The position numbers were made by a program, and so were the translations under genes. Positions 15,572 through 24,403 of a stretch of DNA of 64,000 bases are shown here, one piece after another. Source of the stretch: Mycolicibacterium vulneris (GTDB lineage: Bacteria > Actinomycetota > Actinomycetes > Mycobacteriales > Mycobacteriaceae); assembly GCF_002104765.1 (NCBI RefSeq), contig NZ_NCXM01000004.1, forward strand, positions 1 through 64,000, in the 5' to 3' direction. A model generated the notes under the pieces. The model did no database searches. It was not told where the DNA came from and was given only the letters and a program-made list of their open reading frames with translations. Every line of letters begins with the position of its first letter. Within the stretch, counting starts at the first letter, position 1.

Positions 15572-16726
15572 CTAGCTCACCAGCTCCACCAGCGTGGCGT
15601 TGGCGGTCCCACCGCCCTCGCACATGGTCTGTAGGCCGTAACGAATCCCGTTGTCGCGCATGTGATGCGCCATGCGTGTCATCAGCACCGCGCCCGATGC
15701 GCCCAGCGGGTGCCCCAGCGCGATGGCGCCGCCCAGCGGATTCATCCGCGCCGGGTCCGCCCCGGTCTCCGCCAGCCACGCCAGCGGTACCGGCGCGAAG
15801 GCCTCGTTGACCTCGAAGACGCCCACGTCGGACAACGCGACGCCGGCCTTGCTCAGCACCTTTTCGGTGGCCGGGATGGGGCCGGTGAGCATCAGCACCG
15901 GGTCCGCCCCGGTCACCGCACCCGCCAGGTACCGCACGATCGGGGTCAGGCCCAGCTCGACCGCCATCTCGGCGGTGGTCACCAGTAGCGCGGCGGCACC
16001 GTCGGAAATCTGTGAGGAGTTGCCCGCGTGGATCACGCCATCTTCGGCGAAGGCCGGTTTGAGCGTGCCGAGCTTCTCGACGGTGCTGCCGCGCCGCACG
16101 CCTTCGTCGGCGGTGAAGACGGTGTTGTCGGCCCCGTCGACGAAGACCGGCACGATCTGCTCGGTGAATGCGCCGCCATCCAGCGCCGCGCCGGCCCGCT
16201 CGTGGGATTCGACGGAGAATTCGTCGAGTCGGGTGCGCGAGAATCCCCACTTCTTGGCGATCATCTCCGCCGACAGGCCCTGGTTGAAGGAGAAATCTTC
16301 ATATCGGGCAAGGACTTTCGGGCCATACGGCATGCCGGTGGCCCGGGCCGAACCGAGCGGAACACGGCTCATGACCTCGACCCCACCGGCCACGACGACG
16401 TCCTGCTGGCCGGACATCACCGCTTGCACGGCGAAGTCCAGCGCCTGCTGGCTGGACCCGCAGGCGCGGTTGACGGTGGTACCGGGGATGGTCTCGGGCC
16501 AACCGGCGGCCAGGACCGCGTAACGGCCGATGTTGCTGGACTGGTCGCCCACCTGGGACACGCAGCCCCAGACCACGTCGTCGATGATGTCGGGACCGAT
16601 GCCGGTGCGTTCGATGAGTTCGGTCAGGACGACCGCGGAGAGGTCGGCGGCATGCATGCCGGACAGCGCGCCGTTGCGCTTCCCCACCGGTGTACGCACG
16701 GCCTCGACGATGACTGTTTCACGCAT
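15572..16726 (-). CDS. Acetyl-CoA acetyltransferase (thiolase, FadA-like)
   Basis: 384-residue thiolase catalysing the last step of beta-oxidation, CoA-dependent cleavage of 3-ketoacyl-CoA. The nucleophile is C89 in NRACGSSQQA, the histidine lies in GHPLGASGA and the second cysteine in TMCEGGGTAN near the C-terminus. The ATG at 16726 is four bases after the enoyl-CoA hydratase stop, so it is the last gene of the amidohydrolase-acyl-CoA dehydrogenase-hydratase-thiolase operon. Confidence 0.93.
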   Translation of the reverse strand: MRETVIVEAVRTPVGKRNGALSGMHAADLSAVVLTELIERTGIGPDIIDDVVWGCVSQVGDQSSNIGRYAVLAAGWPETIPGTTVNRACGSSQQALDFAVQAVMSGQQDVVVAGGVEVMSRVPLGSARATGMPYGPKVLARYEDFSFNQGLSAEMIAKKWGFSRTRLDEFSVESHERAGAALDGGAFTEQIVPVFVDGADNTVFTADEGVRRGSTVEKLGTLKPAFAEDGVIHAGNSSQISDGAAALLVTTAEMAVELGLTPIVRYLAGAVTGADPVLMLTGPIPATEKVLSKAGVALSDVGVFEVNEAFAPVPLAWLAETGADPARMNPLGGAIALGHPLGASGAVLMTRMAHHMRDNGIRYGLQTMCEGGGTANATLVELVS

Positions 16727-16730
16727 ATCT

Positions 16731-17558
16731 CTACTCCGATTGCTTCTCGCCCGAACTCGTATCAGATTTTGATAGGGCCCATCGACCAGTAAACGATGGC
16801 TCCCGCCGCTGCGCGAAAGCGGCATAGGCCGCGGCGGTGTCTGCCGTTGCGAAGTTGACTCCCTGCGCGCGGGCCTCGTTGGCCAGCGCGTCACGCAGGG
16901 TGCGGTCGGCGCCCTCGTTCAGCAACGCCTTGGTGTGGGCCAGCGCGATTGGCGGACCGGCGGCCAACCGGTTGGCAAGATCCGCGACGAAGGCGTCGAT
17001 TTCCGCGGTGGACACCACCCAGGTCACCAGGTTGAGGGCGCACGCCTCCTCGGCCTCTATCGTGTCCGCCAGCAAAGCGAGTCGCTTGGCTTGTTGCAGG
17101 CCAACAATTTTGGGCAGCAGCCAGGAGCCGCCCAGGTCGATCGACAGGCCACGCCTCGAAAAGATCTGGCAGAACGTCGATTCCGGCGTGGCCACCACCA
17201 GGTCGCAGCCGAGCGCCAGGTTCCAACCCGCGCCGACGGCCACCCCGGTCACCTTGGCGATCGTAGGGACCGACAGCTCGTGCAGGGCCAGCGCGACGTC
17301 GGTCAACCGCTGCAACTTGTACTTCGGGTGAATGTCCTCAGGAGCCGAGATATCTGCGCCGGAGCAGAAACTGCCCCCCGAACCGGTGATCACCAGGGCG
17401 CGTACGCCCGGATCGTGGCCCGCGGCATCGAGCGCATCTCGCAGGGCGAGCCACAGTTCCGGATTGATCGCGTTCTTGCGACGTGGCCGGTTGAGCGTGA
17501 GGGTACGCACCCCGTCGCGGTCTTCCGAGAGCAGCACGCGGCCATCGGTTGTGGTCAT
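16731..17558 (-). CDS. Enoyl-CoA hydratase/isomerase family protein
   Basis: 275-residue crotonase. Oxyanion-hole segments are visible as CSGADIS and VGAGWNLALGCDLV. The usual catalytic glutamate pair is only partly clear: the segment FSRRGLSIDLGGSWLLP has Asp where some hydratases have Glu, so isomerase activity is possible. It lies between the acyl-CoA dehydrogenase (52 bp) and the thiolase (4 bp), consistent with beta-oxidation of a common substrate. Confidence 0.9.
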   Translation of the reverse strand: MTTTDGRVLLSEDRDGVRTLTLNRPRRKNAINPELWLALRDALDAAGHDPGVRALVITGSGGSFCSGADISAPEDIHPKYKLQRLTDVALALHELSVPTIAKVTGVAVGAGWNLALGCDLVVATPESTFCQIFSRRGLSIDLGGSWLLPKIVGLQQAKRLALLADTIEAEEACALNLVTWVVSTAEIDAFVADLANRLAAGPPIALAHTKALLNEGADRTLRDALANEARAQGVNFATADTAAAYAAFAQRREPSFTGRWALSKSDTSSGEKQSE

Positions 17559-17610
17559 CGACGTCGAACGAGCGGCAGATCGCCATGCTGTCGTCCACCG
17601 GCAGTGGCCA

Positions 17611-18792
17611 TCAGTAGCTTCTCGGCAACTTCAGGACGTTGGCTCCCAGGAAGTTCAAAATCATCTCCTGGCTGACGGGCGCGATCTTCATCAGCCGGGC
17701 CTCGCGGAAGTATCGCGCGATGTGGTACTCCTCTGCGTAACCCATGCCGCCGTGGGTTTGCAGGGCCCGGTCCGCTGCGGCGAAGCCGGCATCGGCGCAG
17801 AGATACTTCGCGGTATTGGCCTCGCGCCCACACGATTTGCCGTTGTCGTAGAGCCAGGTGGCCTTGCGCAGCATCAGCTCGGCGGCATCGAGGCGGGCCA
17901 GTGAATCGGCGAGCGGGAACTGCAATCCCTGGTTCATGCCGATGGGCCGGCCAAAGACCTCGCGCTCGTTGCCGTACTTCACCGCCTTTTCCAGCGCTAC
18001 CCGCCCGATACCCAGAGCCTCGGCCGCGATCAACATCCGCTCCGGGTTGAGGCCGTCGAGGATGTACTGAAAGCCCTTGCCCTCCTCGCCAACTCGATCC
18101 TCGAGCGGAACCTCGAGATTGTCGATGAATAATTCGTTGGAGCTGACGGCGTTGCGGCCCATCTTGCGGATCGGGCGGATGTCGACCCGGCTCCGATCGA
18201 GATCGGTGAGGAACAGCGTCATCCCGTCGGTCTTCTTGGTGACCTCGTCGTAGCTCTGCGTCCGGGTGAGCAACAGGATCTTGTCGGACTCCATCGCCTT
18301 GGAGATCCAGACCTTGCGACCGTTGACGATGTAGCGATCGCCGTCCCGCTTGGCGAACGTGGTGATACGCGACGTGTCAAGCCCGGCACCGGGTTCGGTG
18401 ACGCCGAAGCAGACGTGCACCTCACCCGTCGCGACGGAGGGCAACGTCCGGGACTTGAGTTCATCGGAGCCATGCACCACCACCGGCTGCATGCCGAAGA
18501 TGGAGAGGTGAATCGAGCTGGCGGCGTTCATGGCGCCACCGGACTTGGCGACCTCTTCGAGCAGGATCGTCGCCTCAGTGATGCCCAGTCCGTGACCGCC
18601 GTATTGGGTGGGGATGGTCATTCCGAGCCAGCCGCCGTCGGCGATGGCGCGGTAAAACTCGGTCGGGAATTCGTGCGCCTGGTCTTTTTCCATCCAGTAC
18701 TGGTCGTCGAATTTGCGCGCCAGCTCAGCCACTGACCGACGAATCAGTTCCTGGTCATCGGTCAGCTCAAAGTTCATTCCGGCGCCGGGCAC
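17611..18792 (-). CDS. Acyl-CoA dehydrogenase
   Basis: 393-residue FAD-dependent acyl-CoA dehydrogenase. FAD/substrate segments CFGVTEPGAG and VNGRKVWISKA are present, as is the C-terminal HGGMGYAEEYHIARYFREAR block that normally carries the catalytic glutamate. The GTG start (18790-18792) has GGAG eight bases upstream; an internal ATG at 18777 is the alternative. It catalyses the first beta-oxidation step in the operon led by the amidohydrolase at 18905-20203. Confidence 0.93.
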   Translation of the reverse strand: MPGAGMNFELTDDQELIRRSVAELARKFDDQYWMEKDQAHEFPTEFYRAIADGGWLGMTIPTQYGGHGLGITEATILLEEVAKSGGAMNAASSIHLSIFGMQPVVVHGSDELKSRTLPSVATGEVHVCFGVTEPGAGLDTSRITTFAKRDGDRYIVNGRKVWISKAMESDKILLLTRTQSYDEVTKKTDGMTLFLTDLDRSRVDIRPIRKMGRNAVSSNELFIDNLEVPLEDRVGEEGKGFQYILDGLNPERMLIAAEALGIGRVALEKAVKYGNEREVFGRPIGMNQGLQFPLADSLARLDAAELMLRKATWLYDNGKSCGREANTAKYLCADAGFAAADRALQTHGGMGYAEEYHIARYFREARLMKIAPVSQEMILNFLGANVLKLPRSY

Positions 18793-18833
18793 TGCTCATT
18801 CTCCTTCGATCGAAACGCACCGGCATTCAGTGT

Positions 18834-18873
18834 CGGCCCGCTGCGCCGGGCTGCGCGGCGCTTGCGACCGCCA
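18834..18873 (-). repeat. Diverged copy of the 1-164 repeat
   Basis: Read on the minus strand this 40-bp stretch (tggcggtcgcaagcgccgcg, then cagcccggcgcagcgggccg) aligns without gaps to the core of the 55-bp repeat at 1-164 with about six mismatches. It lies in the 112-bp gap between the amidohydrolase and the acyl-CoA dehydrogenase genes. Confidence 0.65.
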
Positions 18874-18904
18874 CGGGCACGCTTGCCCTCCGGCGATGTG
18901 TTGT

Positions 18905-20203
18905 TTAGTCCTTGTTGCCGGTTAGGGCTTTGGCGTTGGCCGCGAAATCCGCGAAGGATGAACCGCCTCGCCTGTCCTTGTCGTGGCCCTTGGCCTTGAT
19001 GGACACGTCGTGCCCCTCGGCGGATTTGCGCAGCGCACCGACGGTCGCTTGTTCGCGCGAAATGTGCGTAAACGGGTCGAACGAGTACCAGCGCATGGCG
19101 TTCTCGTGGGTCATCTTGTTGATTTCGTCGTCGGGAACGTTATTGATGGACAAGACATCCCAGAGCTCTTCCGGCGCGCCCGGCCACATCGAGTCGCTGT
19201 GCGGGTAGTCGGCTTCCCAGCAGATGTTGTCGATGCCGATCTCGTTGCGCAGCGCCACCCCGACCTTGTCGCTGATGAAGCAGGTCAGGAAGTGGTCGCG
19301 GAAAACCTCGCTGGGCAGCTTGCCCTTGAAATCCTGGTGCGTCCAGGCGGAGTGCATCTCGAAGGTACGGTCCGCGCGCTCCAGGAAGTAGGGGATCCAA
19401 CCGGTTCCGCCCTCGGACAGCGCGATCTTGAGGTCCGGGTATTCCTTGATCGGCTTGGACCACAACAGGTCGGCGGCGGCCTGCACGATGTTCATCGGCT
19501 GCAGCGTGATCATCACGTCCATCGGCGCATCCGGCGCGGTGATGGCCAGCCGCCCCGAGGAACCGATGTGCACGTTCATCACGGTGCCGGTGTCGCACAA
19601 CGCCTTCCACAGCGGGGCCCAATAGTCGTCGTGGAAACTGGGGTAGCCCATCGCGGCCGGGTTCTCGGTGAAGGTCAGGGCGTGCACACCCTTCTTGGCG
19701 ACCCGTCGCACCTCGGCGGCGCACGCCTCGGCGTCCCAGATGACCGGTATCGCCATCGGAATGAACCGCGCCGGGTAGGCGCCGCACCATTCGTCGATGT
19801 GCCAGTCGTTGTAGGCCTGCACCAGCGCGATCGAGAAGTCGTTGTCATCGGTGGCGAACAGGCGGCCCGCGAAACCCGGGAAGGAGGGGAAGCAGATCGA
19901 GGCCAAGATGCCGCCGGCGTTCATGTCCTTGACGCGCTCGTCCACGTTGTAACAACCCGGCCGGATCTCGTCGAGCCCCGTCGGCTCGATGCCGTACTCC
20001 TCTTTGGGCCGTCCGGCCACCGCGTTGAGCGCCACGTTGGGGATGACGGTGTCGCGGAACTTCCACATGTCCGAACCGTCGGCGTTGTGCACCAGCCGGG
20101 GAGCGTCGTCCTGATACTTCTTCGAGAGGTGGTTCTTGAACATGTCAGGCGGCTCGACTGTGTGGTCGTCGACGCTGATCAGGATCATGTCTTCTTTGTT
20201 CAT
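18905..20203 (-). CDS. Amidohydrolase family 2 protein
   Basis: 432-residue amidohydrolase-related metalloenzyme. The N-terminal metal motif is VDDHTVEPP, the central histidine lies in VMNVHIGSS and the C-terminal motif is EADYPHSDSMWP; all ligands look intact. The final 60 residues are a basic tail (KGHDKDRRGGSSFADFAANA). The ATG at 20203 is preceded by GGAAGGAA; ATGs at 20218 and 20227 are less likely. It is the first gene of a beta-oxidation operon, so it probably releases or prepares the acid that enters the pathway. Confidence 0.9.
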   Translation of the reverse strand: MNKEDMILISVDDHTVEPPDMFKNHLSKKYQDDAPRLVHNADGSDMWKFRDTVIPNVALNAVAGRPKEEYGIEPTGLDEIRPGCYNVDERVKDMNAGGILASICFPSFPGFAGRLFATDDNDFSIALVQAYNDWHIDEWCGAYPARFIPMAIPVIWDAEACAAEVRRVAKKGVHALTFTENPAAMGYPSFHDDYWAPLWKALCDTGTVMNVHIGSSGRLAITAPDAPMDVMITLQPMNIVQAAADLLWSKPIKEYPDLKIALSEGGTGWIPYFLERADRTFEMHSAWTHQDFKGKLPSEVFRDHFLTCFISDKVGVALRNEIGIDNICWEADYPHSDSMWPGAPEELWDVLSINNVPDDEINKMTHENAMRWYSFDPFTHISREQATVGALRKSAEGHDVSIKAKGHDKDRRGGSSFADFAANAKALTGNKD

Positions 20204-20290
20204 GGCCGTTCCTTCCATCGGATCCACCGGATCGATTGCAGCCTCGGCGAATCACTCTCCCGTGCCAAGATCACTAAAATGAAAACTATC

Positions 20291-20307
20291 TTCTCGCCAG
20301 GCGAGAA
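20291..20307. promoter_or_regulatory. 17-bp perfect palindrome, probable operator
   Basis: TTCTCGCC-A-GGCGAGAA is perfectly symmetrical around 20299, 88 bp upstream of the minus-strand amidohydrolase start. It differs from the GAGAAT-N3-ATTCTC element 250 bp away, so a different regulator may read it. Confidence 0.6.
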
Positions 20308-20554
20308 TCAACATCCATAAGTTGCTGAGCCCGTCCGCACCCGCCTGACCAGCGGCCGAGCGAATCGGCGAATTTCTCGGCCTCGAACGGCAATGCGATG
20401 AGGTAGGACCCGGCGTGACACGTCTGCGCGCGGTGCCTGCCGAGTTTTGAGCCATCTCGCCGCTTGGGCGCACTGGGTGGCGGCCGCACTCTTGGCGTCC
20501 GGCACGCCGGCATTGACCGGGCGAGCGTTTCGTGCCAGTCTGTTAGTTGCAAAT

Positions 20555-20569
20555 GAGAATCTGATTCTC
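20555..20569. promoter_or_regulatory. GAGAAT-N3-ATTCTC operator, site 1
   Basis: GAGAAT-CTG-ATTCTC lies 23 bp before the AhpD-like start. A -35-like TTGCAA (20547-20552) ends two bases before it, the same geometry as TTGCCG before the copy at 28909. Other copies are at 28054 and 28909. Confidence 0.75.
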
Positions 20570-20591
20570 TTTCACCGAGAGGACACTGCTG

Positions 20592-21110
20592 ATGCGCTTG
20601 CAGCCGCTGCCGGCTGACCAGTGGGACGAGGCGACCCGGCAGGCACTCTCAGCCATGCGTGGCGCGGACACTAATAACGCGCTCTCCACGCTGGCCCACC
20701 ACCCGGCGCTGGCCAAGTCGTTTCTCCGCTTCAACGTGCACCTGTTGATGACGTCCACGCTGCCGCCACGCATCCGCGAGCTGGCCATCCTGCGGGTGGC
20801 CCATCGCCGGCAGTGCGCCTACGAGTGGTCGCACCACGTGCGGATGGCCAAGGACGAAGGAATCACCGACGACCAGATCGCAGCGCTGCAACGAGGTAAG
20901 GCCGCCGACGCGTTCGACCAAGCCGTGATCACCGGGGTCGACGAGCTCGACGAGAAATCAGAGCTGTCCGACCAGACCTGGGCGGCGCTCGGCGAGCGCC
21001 TCGACGACCAGCAACGCATGGATTTCGTTTTCACGGTCGGCTGCTACGCGTTGCTGGCCATGGCCTTCAACACTTTTGGCATCCAGCTCGAACACGCCGA
21101 ACAGCACTGA
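20592..21110 (+). CDS. Carboxymuconolactone decarboxylase/AhpD-like protein
   Basis: 172-residue all-helical protein of the CMD/AhpD superfamily. The signature region is R-x2-C75-A-Y77-E-W-S-H81-H, followed by an LLAMAFNTFGI helix. AhpD proper has CxxC; here only one cysteine is present, as in CMD-type members, so peroxidase activity is unlikely. It opens the plus-strand operon 20592-26752, directly behind a GAGAAT palindrome, and could be a hydrolase or decarboxylase for a ring-opened product. Confidence 0.82.
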   Translation: MRLQPLPADQWDEATRQALSAMRGADTNNALSTLAHHPALAKSFLRFNVHLLMTSTLPPRIRELAILRVAHRRQCAYEWSHHVRMAKDEGITDDQIAALQRGKAADAFDQAVITGVDELDEKSELSDQTWAALGERLDDQQRMDFVFTVGCYALLAMAFNTFGIQLEHAEQH

Positions 21111-21129
21111 CACAAGAGGAGTAAGAACG

Positions 21130-22407
21130 TTGCCGCACTTCCCCAAGCCGGCCGCCGGCAGCTGGACAGAAAACTACCCCGACCTGGGGACCGAGCCGGT
21201 CGACTACACCGACTCCATCGATCCGGCGTTTTTCGAAGCCGAGCGCGAAGCCGTCTTCAAGAAGACCTGGCTCAACGTCGGCCGGGTCGAACGACTCCCC
21301 CGCACCGGCAGCTACTTCACCAGGGAACTGCCGTCGGCCGGCAAGGGCACGTCGGTGATCATCACCAAGACCAAGGACGGGACCGTCAAGGCGTACCACA
21401 ACGTCTGCAGGCACCGCGGAAACAAGTTGGTGTGGAACGACTTTCCCAACGAGGAGACCTCCGGCACCTGCCGCCAGTTCACCTGCAAGTACCACGCCTG
21501 GCGCTACAGCCTCGACGGTGACCTGACCTTCGTCCAACAGGAAGAAGAGTTCTTCAACCTCGACAAGAGCGACTACGGCCTGGCAGCCGTCCGCTGCGAG
21601 GTGTGGGAAGGCTTCATCTTCATCAACTTCGACGACAACGCAGCGCCGCTGATCGACTACCTCGGGCCGCTGGCCAAGAGCATCGAGGGCTACCCCTTCG
21701 GCGAGATGACGGAGACCTACTCCTACCGGGCCGAGGTAGGCAGCAACTGGAAGTTGTTCATCGACGCGTTCGTCGAGTTCTACCACGCGCCGATCCTGCA
21801 CCAGGGGCAGTACACCAAGGAAGAAGCCGCCAAGATCCAGAAGTTCGGCTACGAGGCGCTGCATTACGAACTGGCCGGCCCGCACAACCTGCAGTCGACC
21901 TGGGGTGGCCAGGCGCCGCCGGTGGACATGAGCATGGTGAAGCCGATGGACCAGGTGCTGCGCAGCGGTCTGTTCGGTCCGTGGGACAAGCCCGAGATCA
22001 TCGAGAACCTCGAGCTGCCACCGGGTGTCAACGTGAAGCGGGTGCCGCAGTGGGGCATCGACTCGTGGCTCTTCTACCCGAACTTCATGCTGCTGATCTG
22101 GGAGCCGGGCTGGTACCTGACCTACCACTACTGGCCGACCGCGGTGGACAAGCACATCTTCGAGTCCTCGCTGTATTTCGTGCCGCCGCGCAATGCGCGG
22201 GAGCGCCTGGCCCAGGAGCTGGCCGCGGTGACGTTCAAGGAGTACGCGCTGCAGGACGCCAATACGCTGGAAGCGACGCAGACCATGGTCGGCACCCGGG
22301 CCGTCAAGGAATTCCTGTTGTGTGACCAGGAAGTCTTGATCCGCCACCTGCACAAGACGACAAGTAACTACGTGAAGGAGTACCAGCGCAATGGCGCTAC
22401 CGTCTGA
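21130..22407 (+). CDS. Aromatic-ring-hydroxylating-type Rieske oxygenase, alpha subunit
   Basis: 425-residue Rieske non-heme iron oxygenase. The [2Fe-2S] ligands are C93-R-H95 and C119-KY-H122. The mononuclear iron site is in NWKLFIDAFVEFYHAPILH, with H219 and H224. Such enzymes insert one or two oxygen atoms into aromatic or alicyclic rings, or demethylate. The TTG at 21130 follows GAGGAG by eight bases. The gene is 19 bp after the AhpD-like gene and overlaps the small gene at 22391. No beta subunit or reductase is linked; the NuoF-like system or an unlinked reductase would have to supply electrons. Confidence 0.93.
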   Translation: MPHFPKPAAGSWTENYPDLGTEPVDYTDSIDPAFFEAEREAVFKKTWLNVGRVERLPRTGSYFTRELPSAGKGTSVIITKTKDGTVKAYHNVCRHRGNKLVWNDFPNEETSGTCRQFTCKYHAWRYSLDGDLTFVQQEEEFFNLDKSDYGLAAVRCEVWEGFIFINFDDNAAPLIDYLGPLAKSIEGYPFGEMTETYSYRAEVGSNWKLFIDAFVEFYHAPILHQGQYTKEEAAKIQKFGYEALHYELAGPHNLQSTWGGQAPPVDMSMVKPMDQVLRSGLFGPWDKPEIIENLELPPGVNVKRVPQWGIDSWLFYPNFMLLIWEPGWYLTYHYWPTAVDKHIFESSLYFVPPRNARERLAQELAAVTFKEYALQDANTLEATQTMVGTRAVKEFLLCDQEVLIRHLHKTTSNYVKEYQRNGATV

Positions 22408-22714
22408 ATTCGCCGCCCTAGAGCCCTATTTGGATTGGGATCTGGCCACCGAGCCCGAGCGCTACGCGAAGCGGCTGGCTTCGACGATGGCCGAGATGCA
22501 GGCGTTCTACGACGTGGCGTTCCCGAAGCTGAACGACGTCATCGCGTACTGCGACAAGTTTTCGCTTGACGACCTGCCCGACGACGCGAAGAGCCTGATG
22601 CACATGATGCAGTCGCTGGTCATGGTGTCGTTCCCGATCGAGGCGTGGAAACAACCGCGCGTCCCGGACAGCGGCGCGGCGTGGGTTGAAGTGATCCGGG
22701 AGCCGGTGATCTGA
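22391..22714 (+). CDS. Small hypothetical protein linked to the Rieske oxygenase
   Basis: 107-residue acidic, helical protein (MALPSEFAALEPYLDWDL). It overlaps the end of the oxygenase gene by 17 bp and is followed after three bases by the amidohydrolase. No cofactor motif is visible, although its size and coupling would suit an accessory or small oxygenase subunit. It does not resemble the SnoaL-like beta subunits of ring dioxygenases. Confidence 0.75.
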   Translation: MALPSEFAALEPYLDWDLATEPERYAKRLASTMAEMQAFYDVAFPKLNDVIAYCDKFSLDDLPDDAKSLMHMMQSLVMVSFPIEAWKQPRVPDSGAAWVEVIREPVI

Positions 22715-22717
22715 CAC

Positions 22718-23938
22718 GTGCTGACGCTCAAGGCCGCGGGGCTGCTCGATGTTGATGGCGGCGAGATCGTTCGGCCCGGCATCCTGAAGGTCGACGACGA
22801 TCGGATCGTCGGCGTCGGGGGCGACCCCGAAGGCGAGATCATCGATCTGGGCGACCAGATTCTGCTGCCGGGCCTGATGGACATGGAGGTCAACCTCCTG
22901 ATGGGCGGCCGCGGCGAGACGCCCGGGCTGTCCCAGGTTCAGGATGACCCACCGACGCGGGTGCTGCGCGCGGTCGGCAACGCCCGACGCACGCTGCGCG
23001 CCGGCTTCACCACCGTGCGCAACCTGGGCTTGTTCGTCAAGACCGGCGGCTACCTGCTCGACGTCGCGCTGGGCAAGGCCATCGACGCGGGCTGGATCGA
23101 CGGACCCCGGATCGTCCCGGCCGGCCACGCCATCACGCCCACCGGCGGGCACCTGGACCCGACGATGTTCGCCGCGTTCATGCCGGGCGCACTCGAGCTC
23201 ACGATCGAAGAGGGCATCGCCAACGGCGTCGACGAGATCCGCAAGGCGGTGCGCTACCAGATCAAGCACGGCGCCCAATTGATCAAGGTGTGCGTTTCCG
23301 GCGGTGTGATGTCGTTGACCGGTGAGGCTGGGGCACAACACTATTCGGACGAGGAACTGCGTGCGATCGTCGACGAGGCACACCGGCGCGGGCTGCGCGT
23401 CGCCGCGCACACCCACGGAGCGGAAGCGGTCAAGCACGCGGTCGCGTGCGGTATCGACTGCATCGAACACGGCTTCCTGATGGACGACGAGGCCATCCAG
23501 ATGCTGGTCGATAACGGCAGGTTCCTGGTGACCACCCGCAGGCTCGCCCAGGCGATGGATGTGTCCCGCGCTCCGAAGGCATTGCAGGACAAGGCGGCCG
23601 AAATGTTCCCCAAGGCCGAAACATCGATCAAGGCCGCCTACGAGGCCGGGGTGAAGATCGCGGTCGGCACCGATGCGCCGGCCATCCCACACGGTAAGAA
23701 CGCCGACGAGCTCGTCACGCTGGTGGAATGGGGCATGCCGCCGCTGGCGGTGCTGCGGGCCGCCACGATCGTCGCCGCCGACCTGATCAATGTCACCGAC
23801 AGGGGGCGCCTCGCGACGGGCCAGCTCGCCGATATCATCGCGGTACCCGGAAACCCGTTGGAAGACATCACCGTTACCCGGAACGTCAGCTTCGTGATGA
23901 AAGGCGGCAAGGTCTATGTCGACGCCCGATCAGCCTAA
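22718..23938 (+). CDS. Imidazolonepropionase/dipeptidase-like amidohydrolase lacking the HxH motif
   Basis: 406-residue amidohydrolase of the PF01979 group with a typical N-terminal beta-sandwich (GGEIVRPGILKVDDDRIVGV). After the first strand the family has PGL-x-D-x-H-x-H. Here it is PGLMDMEVNLL, with E57 and N59 replacing both histidines. Later motifs remain: K in IKVCVSGGV, AAHTHG, CIEHG and the aspartate in VGTDAP. It may bind one metal or use an altered site. The GTG start is three bases after the previous stop, and it overlaps the SnoaL-like gene by 23 bp. Confidence 0.85.
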   Translation: MLTLKAAGLLDVDGGEIVRPGILKVDDDRIVGVGGDPEGEIIDLGDQILLPGLMDMEVNLLMGGRGETPGLSQVQDDPPTRVLRAVGNARRTLRAGFTTVRNLGLFVKTGGYLLDVALGKAIDAGWIDGPRIVPAGHAITPTGGHLDPTMFAAFMPGALELTIEEGIANGVDEIRKAVRYQIKHGAQLIKVCVSGGVMSLTGEAGAQHYSDEELRAIVDEAHRRGLRVAAHTHGAEAVKHAVACGIDCIEHGFLMDDEAIQMLVDNGRFLVTTRRLAQAMDVSRAPKALQDKAAEMFPKAETSIKAAYEAGVKIAVGTDAPAIPHGKNADELVTLVEWGMPPLAVLRAATIVAADLINVTDRGRLATGQLADIIAVPGNPLEDITVTRNVSFVMKGGKVYVDARSA

Positions 23939-24386
23939 GAGCGGCCCAACCAGAACTGACGACCTGGTCGAGATTCAGCAGCTGCTCGGCCGCTACGCGG
24001 TCACCATCACCCAGGGGGACATCGAGGGCCTCGTCGCCGTGTTCACTCCCGACGGCACCTACAGCGCTTTTGGTGAAACCTACAGCCTGAGCCGATTCCC
24101 GGAATTGGTGGCCGCGGCCCCAAAGGGCTTGTTCCTCACCGGAACCGCGGTGGTCGACCTGGACGGGGATGCAGCCAGCGGCACCCAGCCGCTGTGCTTC
24201 ATCGATCACGCCACTCACGACATGCGGATCGGCTACTACCGCGACACCTATCTGCGGACCGCCGACGGGTGGCGGTTGAAGACCCGCGCCATGACCTTCA
24301 TCCGCCGCAGCGGTGTGCACGACTCCGGACGCCCGCACGCCATCGGGCGTCCCGCCGGTGACTCCGCGGCCCAGGCAACGACTTAA
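23916..24386 (+). CDS. SnoaL-like / NTF2-fold protein
   Basis: 156-residue protein of the NTF2-like superfamily (SnoaL_4 pattern): EIQQLLGRYAVTITQGDIEG, FTPDGTYSAFGE and DTYLRTADGWRLKTR. Family members act as cyclases, isomerases or dehydratases, or as small subunits of ring dioxygenases. The last 20 residues are polar and probably disordered. It overlaps the preceding amidohydrolase and precedes the two acyl-CoA dehydrogenase genes, suggesting a dehydration or isomerisation step before beta-oxidation. Confidence 0.85.
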   Translation: MSTPDQPKSGPTRTDDLVEIQQLLGRYAVTITQGDIEGLVAVFTPDGTYSAFGETYSLSRFPELVAAAPKGLFLTGTAVVDLDGDAASGTQPLCFIDHATHDMRIGYYRDTYLRTADGWRLKTRAMTFIRRSGVHDSGRPHAIGRPAGDSAAQATT

Positions 24387-24403
24387 GGAGCCGACCAATC
24401 GAA

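Larger units (their letters stand above)
20204..20591. promoter_or_regulatory. Divergent regulatory region
   Basis: This 388-bp stretch separates the divergent amidohydrolase (20203) and AhpD-like (20592) genes. No coding potential was found. It holds two palindromes, one nearer each gene (20291-20307 and 20555-20569), and AT-richer sequence (actaaaatgaaaactatctt) suited to promoters. Confidence 0.6.

Noticed and set aside
15572..16894. Thiolase with a 56-residue N-terminal extension
   Set aside because: The extension overlaps the hydratase gene and has no family similarity; the ATG at 16726 starts exactly at the conserved RETVIVEAVRTPVG.
19140..20320. Long open frames on both strands over the amidohydrolase at 18905
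   Set aside because: They are codon-bias shadows; neither gives a recognisable protein, unlike the minus-strand amidohydrolase.
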